Source of the DNA: Geomonas silvestris
GTDB lineage: Bacteria; Desulfobacterota; Desulfuromonadia; Geobacterales; Geobacteraceae
Assembly (NCBI RefSeq): GCF_014193515.1
Contig: NZ_BLXX01000002.1
Span: 434,001-498,000, forward strand
Direction: 5' to 3'
DNA length: 64,000 bases
Position 1 is the stretch's first letter; each line of letters opens with the position of its first letter. Shown piece after piece: positions 59,329-64,000 of this stretch. A program made the position numbers and the translations under genes. A model generated the notes under the pieces. The model did not search any database and was not told where the DNA came from. It saw only the letters and a list, made by a program, of their open reading frames with translations.

Positions 59329-59544
59329 TCAGGGTGCCTCGAGCCGGGCGGCCAGTTCTCGGGCCAGACTGTGCTCCGGGCGCGCGGCCGGGGAGCCGGG
59401 GTGGACCTCCTGGTGTTTGGCAGCCAGCTTGCCGGGGCTGGTGCGTTTTGCCTTGTGCTCGCCGGCGGAGGGGTCAGTGTGGGCAAAGAATCCGCAGGAG
59501 AGAATGATCGCAGCCATCACCACTTTTTCGGGCAGGTGTTTCAT
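59329..59544 (-). CDS. Small exported protein, function unknown
   Basis: 71 aa. Starts MKHLPEKVVMAAIILSCGFF, an apparent signal peptide, then a charged mature part rich in Lys, His, Ala and Glu (SAGEHKAKRTSPGKLAAK). GGAGG is six bases before ATG 59544. It is followed by a very strong terminator, so it is likely a true single-gene unit. No family recognised. Confidence 0.6.
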   Translation of the reverse strand: MKHLPEKVVMAAIILSCGFFAHTDPSAGEHKAKRTSPGKLAAKHQEVHPGSPAARPEHSLARELAARLEAP

Positions 59545-59966
59545 CGCAGGCCTCCAGAGCTTCACGCATGGATCGGACGTCTTTGGCGTAAATATGAGAA
59601 AACTTATTTGGGTATTCTAATGTTTTTCCGGGAGAAGTCAAGATGGAAGCGAAAGATTTTATCGAACCTTTCCGCCGCGCGGGAACGGGGGAGGGCCACC
59701 TCGGTAAAACGGAGGGGGCCCTCGCTCGTGCTGCGTTCTGGAGAGAGGGCCAGCTCAGCCTGAACTCCGCGGGGTTGCAGCGCTGCCGGACAGAATAAAC
59801 GCGCTGGTGAAATCAAGATGCGGGAAAAAGGGCTCAAGGTGACTGCCGGAGCTCCGATAGCTAATGATAAAATTTCCTTCCGGCGGCCGGTTTAGGAAAA
59901 AGGTGTTCAAAAGATAGACAGTTGAGCTCTTTTGTTTATAATGAGTAGCTTGTGCGAGTGCCTCTC
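59545..59966. other. Intergenic region upstream of the cytochrome oxidase operon
   Basis: 422 bp. It holds the oxidase promoter at 59915-59942. A 51-codon frame (59643-59798, beginning MEAKDFIEPF) has a GGAG ahead of it, but its composition is not convincing; see rejected items. Confidence 0.5.
59915..59942 (+). promoter_or_regulatory. Promoter of the sco-cox operon
   Basis: TAGACA (59915-59920), a 16-bp spacer and a perfect TATAAT (59937-59942), 25 bp before the proposed ATG. Confidence 0.7.
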
Positions 59967-60815
59967 ATGGAAAATGTGATATCCCCCCGCTGGCGTCGCG
60001 GTGTGCTGCGGTGTCTCCTCGTGCTGTTGGCCGCCCTGTGGGGCACCCCCTGCGGCGCCGGGCCGGCCGGTCTGCAGGCGAGCCCTGACGGCGGTGAAAC
60101 CGGCAACCGGGTCGGCCTCGACGAACGCCTGGGGGCCAGGCTCCCGCTCGACCTGGTCTTCCGGGACGAGACCGGGAAGGAGGTCCGGCTGCGCGAGCTG
60201 ATCACCGGGCCGACCATCGTCTTGCCGGTCTACTACGGCTGTTCAAACGTCTGCAACTACCTGCAGGGGGGGCTCGCGCGGGTACTCCCCGAGGTGAAGC
60301 GCGTGCCCGGGAAGGAGTACCGGGTCATCTCGGTGAGCATCGACGAGACCGAGACCCCGGAGCTCGCAGCCCGCTACCAGCGCATGTACTTAAGCGCCCT
60401 GAGGGTCAACTTCCCGCCGGGGGGGTGGAAATTCCTCACCGGCGACGCGCAGAACATCAAGAAATTCGCGGATGCGGCCGGCTACCACTTCCAGCGCAAG
60501 GGGCGGGACTTCCTGCACCCGGTGGCGAGCTTCGTGGTGGCGGGGGACGGCATGATCGTGCGCTACCTCTACGGCACCAGCTTTCTCTCCAAGGACCTGA
60601 CGCTCGCGCTCCTGGAGGCGCGGGAGGGGAAGGTGGGTACCACCATCCGCAAGGTGGTGGACTACTGCTTCAGCTTCGATCCCAACAGTAAAAGCTACGA
60701 GTTCAACCTGCTGCGGGTGAGCGCCACGGCGGTGATCCTGTGCTGCGGCGGGTTCTTCCTGTTCCTGGTGCTCACGGGCAGAAAAGGCAAACAACATCCT
60801 TTGGGGGACAAATGA
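59967..60815 (+). CDS. sco: SCO1/SenC-type copper chaperone for cytochrome oxidase
   Basis: About 282 aa. Signal peptide, thioredoxin-like fold with the copper site YYGCSNVCNYL (CxxxC) and the later His in DFLHPVASF. A C-terminal membrane span (about 250-272) is unusual; most SCO proteins anchor at the N-terminus. GTG 59952 is an alternative start five codons earlier. It overlaps coxA by four bases and should deliver copper to CuA of subunit II. Confidence 0.88.
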   Translation: MENVISPRWRRGVLRCLLVLLAALWGTPCGAGPAGLQASPDGGETGNRVGLDERLGARLPLDLVFRDETGKEVRLRELITGPTIVLPVYYGCSNVCNYLQGGLARVLPEVKRVPGKEYRVISVSIDETETPELAARYQRMYLSALRVNFPPGGWKFLTGDAQNIKKFADAAGYHFQRKGRDFLHPVASFVVAGDGMIVRYLYGTSFLSKDLTLALLEAREGKVGTTIRKVVDYCFSFDPNSKSYEFNLLRVSATAVILCCGGFFLFLVLTGRKGKQHPLGDK

Positions 60816-62437
60816 GTTCGGCAGAAAGTAGGCAACCCGTTGCAGAAGGGTTCTGGGGCGACACCGGCAAGACAGGCCTGGGCTCCTGGATCTTCTCCAC
60901 CGACCACAAGAGGATCGGACTGCTCTACCTCTACTCGGTGACCGGATTCTTTCTGGTCGGCGTGATCCTGGGCCTTTTGATCCGCATCGAACTGATGGCG
61001 CCGGGCAAGACCATCGTGGACGCGCAGACCTACAACGCGCTCTTCACGGTGCACGGCGTGGTGATGATCTTTTTGTTCATCATCCCGGGGATACCGGCCT
61101 CCTTCGGGAACCTGGTGATGCCGATCCAGATCGGCGCCCGCGACGTCGCCTTCCCGAGGCTCAACCTCTTCTCCTGGTGGCTCTACGCGATCGGCGCCCT
61201 GGTGGTGCTCACCTCGCTCTTCACCGGCGGGGGGGCCCCGGACACCGGATGGACCTTCTACGTCCCCTTCTCGGCCCGAACCGGCACCAACGTCTCGCTC
61301 GCGGTCTTCGGGGTCTTCATCCTCGGCTTCTCCTCCATCCTCACCGGGGTGAACTTCGTGACCACCATCCACCGGCTGCGCGCCGACGGGATGAACTGGG
61401 GGCGGCTGCCGCTTTTCACCTGGTCGCTCTACGCGACGGCCTGGGTGCAGATCCTCGCCACCCCGATCATCGCCATCACGCTCGTCCTGGTGATCGCCGA
61501 GCGCGTCCTGGGCGCCGGGCTCTTCGACCCCGGCCGCGGCGGCGATCCCATCATGTTCCAGCACCTGTTCTGGATCTACTCGCACCCGGCGGTCTACATC
61601 ATGATCCTTCCCGCCATGGGGGTCATCTCGGACATCATCCCGGTCTTCTCCCGTAAGCCGATCTTCGGCTACAAGATGATCGCCGCCTCCAGTATCGGCA
61701 TCGCGGCCGCGGGCTCCCTGGTCTGGGGCCACCACATGTACACCTCGGGGATGAGCGACACCGCCATCATGGTCTTCTCGTTTCTCACCTTCATCGTGGC
61801 GATCCCCTCGGCCATCAAGGTCTTCAACTGGGTCTCCACGCTCTACAAGGGGTCCATCTCGCTCGAGGCCCCCATGCTCTTCGCGCTCTCCTTCGTGCTG
61901 CTCTTCTCCATCGGCGGACTCTCCGGCCTGATCCTGGGGGCGGCGGCCACCGACATCCACGTGCACGACACCCACTTCGTGGTGGGGCACTTCCACTACG
62001 TGATGTTCGGCGGCACCGGTTTCGCCTTCTTCGCCGCCGCCCACTACTGGCTCCCCAAGTTCTTCGGGCGCCGCTACAAGGAGAAGCCGGCCATCGTCGG
62101 CTGGGCGTTCATGTTCGTCGGGTTCAACGTCCTCTACTGGACCATGCAGGTCCTGGGGATGCACGGGATGCCCAGGCGCTACTACGACTACCTCCCCGAG
62201 TTCGCCCCGCTCAACTTCGTGGCCACCGTGGGGAGCTGGATCCTGGCGACCGGCCTCGTGATCGTGCTGGTGAACCTGGTGAAGGGGCTCAAGAGCGGCG
62301 AGCCGGTGGGTGAAAATCCCTGGGGCGGCGCCACCCTGGAGTGGCAGATCGCCACCCCGCCCCCCACGGAAAACTTCGAGGGGGACCCGGTAGTGACGCA
62401 CGGACCCTACGACTTCAAGGGGGTCGTCAAGCCATGA
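60812..62437 (+). CDS. coxA: Cytochrome c oxidase subunit I (aa3 type)
   Basis: About 541 aa, 12 spans. TDHKRIGLLYLYS, heme a ligand His in LFTVHGVVMIF, CuB ligand in FWIYSHPAVYIMILPAMG, WGHHMYTSGM, and HDTHFVVGHFHYVMFGG. YSHPAVY replaces the ESHPEVY form, so the K/D-channel Glu is absent and Tyr-Ser is present, as in A2-type oxidases. ATGA overlaps with sco and with coxC show tight coupling. Confidence 0.95.
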   Translation: MSSAESRQPVAEGFWGDTGKTGLGSWIFSTDHKRIGLLYLYSVTGFFLVGVILGLLIRIELMAPGKTIVDAQTYNALFTVHGVVMIFLFIIPGIPASFGNLVMPIQIGARDVAFPRLNLFSWWLYAIGALVVLTSLFTGGGAPDTGWTFYVPFSARTGTNVSLAVFGVFILGFSSILTGVNFVTTIHRLRADGMNWGRLPLFTWSLYATAWVQILATPIIAITLVLVIAERVLGAGLFDPGRGGDPIMFQHLFWIYSHPAVYIMILPAMGVISDIIPVFSRKPIFGYKMIAASSIGIAAAGSLVWGHHMYTSGMSDTAIMVFSFLTFIVAIPSAIKVFNWVSTLYKGSISLEAPMLFALSFVLLFSIGGLSGLILGAAATDIHVHDTHFVVGHFHYVMFGGTGFAFFAAAHYWLPKFFGRRYKEKPAIVGWAFMFVGFNVLYWTMQVLGMHGMPRRYYDYLPEFAPLNFVATVGSWILATGLVIVLVNLVKGLKSGEPVGENPWGGATLEWQIATPPPTENFEGDPVVTHGPYDFKGVVKP

Positions 62438-63033
62438 GCCACGAGCACAAGGACAACGTCGGCGCCAAGCTGGGGATGTGGCTCTTCCTCTTCACGGAAC
62501 TGCTTCTTTTCGGCGGGCTCTTCATCCTCTACTCGGTCTACCTAAGCCGCTACCCGCACGAGTTCACCTCGGCAGGCAAGGAGCTCAACGTGGTGTTCGG
62601 GACGACCAACACCGTGGTGCTCTTGACCTCGAGCCTCTTCGCCGCCATGGCGGTCACCTCGATCAAGCGCGGCGAAAAGAAAACCACCCTGTCGCTTCTG
62701 GTGGCGACGCTCGCCTGCGCGGCCACCTTCATGGTGATCAAGTACTTCGAGTGGACCGCCAAGATCCACCACGGCATCTACCCGGGCTCCCCCAAGCTCG
62801 CCGCGGGACCTCCGGGGGAATCGGTCTTCTTCAGCCTGTACTACATCACGACCGGCCTGCACGGCATCCACGTCCTGATCGGCGGGGCGCTTTTGGCCTG
62901 GATCGGCACCAAGGTGCAAGGCGGCAGGCTGAACGCCGGCAACAACGTCATGCTCGAGAACGGCACCCTGTACTGGCACCTGGTGGACCTGGTCTGGATC
63001 TTCATCTTCCCGCTCTACTACCTGATCCTCTAG
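62434..63033 (+). CDS. coxC: Cytochrome c oxidase subunit III
   Basis: About 199 aa, five spans. LGMWLFLFTELLLFGGLF, FEWTAKIHHGIYPGS, and YYITTGLHGIHVLIGGALL, then YWHLVDLVWIFIFPLYYLI. Start ATG 62434 overlaps the coxA stop. Short form lacking the first two helices, as in caa3-type oxidases. Confidence 0.94.
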   Translation: MSHEHKDNVGAKLGMWLFLFTELLLFGGLFILYSVYLSRYPHEFTSAGKELNVVFGTTNTVVLLTSSLFAAMAVTSIKRGEKKTTLSLLVATLACAATFMVIKYFEWTAKIHHGIYPGSPKLAAGPPGESVFFSLYYITTGLHGIHVLIGGALLAWIGTKVQGGRLNAGNNVMLENGTLYWHLVDLVWIFIFPLYYLIL

Positions 63034-63124
63034 AAAGAGCTGCCGGCTGGGTATCGCGCGCCGGGAAAGGGCGCGCACGACATGTACATGAGAAATGATC
63101 GGGCAGTGGTCAAGGAGCATCCCT

Positions 63125-63421
63125 ATGAGTCAGGAAAGCGCAGAACATGCGGAACATATCGTAAGCTACAAGACCCTGGTGGGGGTCTGGGTCGCCCTCT
63201 TGGTCCTCACGGTGATCACCGTGGCCATCACCCGGGCGGAGCTGGGAGCCCTCAAGGTCTGGTCGGCGCTGGCGGTGGCCTCGGTGAAGTCGGCACTGGT
63301 GATCGCCGTCTTCATGCACATGAAGTACGAGGCGCGCCTGTTCCGCATCATCCTGCTCGTCGCACTGGTTACCCTGGCGACGTTCATCGGGTTTACCTTC
63401 TTCGACGTACTCTACCGCTAA
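63125..63421 (+). CDS. coxD: Cytochrome c oxidase subunit IV (caa3/CoxD type)
   Basis: About 98 aa with three predicted spans; hallmark VFMHMKYEARLFRI. AAGGAG precedes ATG 63125. A longer reading from 63095 adds unlikely residues. It follows coxC by 91 bp. Confidence 0.88.
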   Translation: MSQESAEHAEHIVSYKTLVGVWVALLVLTVITVAITRAELGALKVWSALAVASVKSALVIAVFMHMKYEARLFRIILLVALVTLATFIGFTFFDVLYR

Positions 63422-63431
63422 AGGGGCCACC

Positions 63432-64000
63432 GTGGAAAAGCATCTCATGACGACAACTGAAGCGATCGACCCGGTCTTCATGTTCATCCTGGGCTCCTGC
63501 CTGGTGCTGCTCATCGGCATCACCGCGGCCATGGTGCTCTTCGTGGTGCGCTACCACCGAAGCCGTGCCCCGGAGCCGACCTCACAGGTTGATGGCAGCC
63601 TCTGGCTCGAGGTGGTCTGGACCGCCTTCCCGACCCTGTTGGTGCTGGGCATGTTCTACTACGGCTGGTCGAGCTACCTCACCCTGCGCGACGTGCCGCC
63701 CAATGCCCTGCAGGTGACCGCGGTGGGGCGCATGTGGTCCTGGAACTTCCTGTACCAAAACGGCAAGAACAGTCCGAAGCTCTACGTCCCGGTGGGGAAA
63801 CCGGTGCAGGTGGCACTCGAGTCCAAGGACGTACTGCACGGCTTCTACGTGCCCGCCTTCCGCGTCAAGCGCGACGTGGTGCCGGGGATGAAGAACCACG
63901 TCTGGTTCGTGGCTCCCAAGCCCGGCTCCTACGACATCTTCTGCTCGCAGTACTGCGGCACCAGCCATTCGGCGATGATCGCCACCATCGAGGCGGTCCC
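63432..64000 (+). CDS. coxB: Cytochrome c oxidase subunit II (3' end beyond window)
   Basis: About 190 residues visible, cut by the window end. Two N-terminal spans, then a cupredoxin domain with VTAVGRMWSWNFLYQ, HGFYVPAFRVKRDVVPGM and CuA ligands in CSQYCGTSHSAM. GTG 63432 has AAAGGGG upstream; ATG 63447 is in frame. It comes after subunits I, III and IV, an unusual order because coxB often leads. A fused C-terminal cytochrome c domain cannot be judged. Confidence 0.92.
   Translation, partial: MEKHLMTTTEAIDPVFMFILGSCLVLLIGITAAMVLFVVRYHRSRAPEPTSQVDGSLWLEVVWTAFPTLLVLGMFYYGWSSYLTLRDVPPNALQVTAVGRMWSWNFLYQNGKNSPKLYVPVGKPVQVALESKDVLHGFYVPAFRVKRDVVPGMKNHVWFVAPKPGSYDIFCSQYCGTSHSAMIATIEAV

Noticed and set aside
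59643-59798. 51-codon plus frame beginning MEAKDFIEPF
   Set aside because: A GGAG precedes it, but the sequence is Gly/Arg/Ala-rich with no homology sense; not enough to call a gene.

Overview
The window is about 60% GC and reads as the replication-origin region of a Geobacterales chromosome (Geomonas/Citrifermentans/Geobacter type; genus is inferred). The main evidence is the origin gene order, two PpcA-like triheme c7 cytochromes, many PAS histidine kinases, a DapL-type lysine pathway and a classical heme pathway with an AhbC/NirJ-like radical SAM enzyme. No rRNA, tRNA, CRISPR array, prophage or intact insertion sequence was recognised.

Layout. (1) 0-6.4 kb: 3' part of a glutamate-synthase-type flavoprotein, an intergenic stretch packed with palindromes, a divergent YeiE/YeiH regulator-transporter pair, a GIY-YIG protein, hemE and a heme-type radical SAM enzyme. 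(2) 6.5-15.5 kb, minus strand: four consecutive histidine kinases, two with N-terminal receiver domains, running into an ABC-2 exporter. (3) 15.7-27.5 kb, minus strand: gpsA, an unrecognised repeat-like protein, then gyrA, gyrB, recF, dnaN and dnaA as read left to right. (4) 27.5-27.8 kb: candidate oriC between the divergent dnaA and rpmH, with DnaA boxes on both sides of dnaA. (5) 27.8-34.5 kb, plus strand: rpmH-rnpA-yidD-yidC-mnmE-mnmG-rsmG, with two parS-type palindromes between mnmE and mnmG. parAB does not follow rsmG here; a 550-bp gene-free stretch does. (6) 35-39.5 kb: lysA-dapA-dapB-dapL for meso-DAP and lysine. (7) 39.5-54 kb: mixed accessory genes (DJ-1/PfpI, membrane-anchored XRE regulator, two c7 cytochromes, orphan P-loop/DRTGG protein, hemolysin III, PAS kinase, nuclease-helicase fusion, GspE/PilB-like ATPase plus HDOD, CYTH enzyme, a leader-peptide/attenuator-like transcript ahead of an SDR gene). 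(8) 54-59 kb, minus strand: hemH-zinc ribbon-MoxR ATPase-650-aa protein-M28 peptidase, apparently one operon. (9) 59-64 kb: papain-like gene remnant, a small exported protein, then a sco-coxA-coxC-coxD-coxB cytochrome oxidase operon cut by the window end.

Genes diverge from the dnaA/rpmH gap, as expected for co-orientation with replication, and the parS sites about 4 kb away fit origin segregation. Heme synthesis (hemE, radical SAM, hemH) sits in the same region as heme users (c7 cytochromes, aa3-type oxidase). The parts least explained by known biology are the 52.85-53.05 kb leader transcript, the hemH-MoxR operon, the kinase array feeding an ABC exporter, and the low-GC scar after rsmG.
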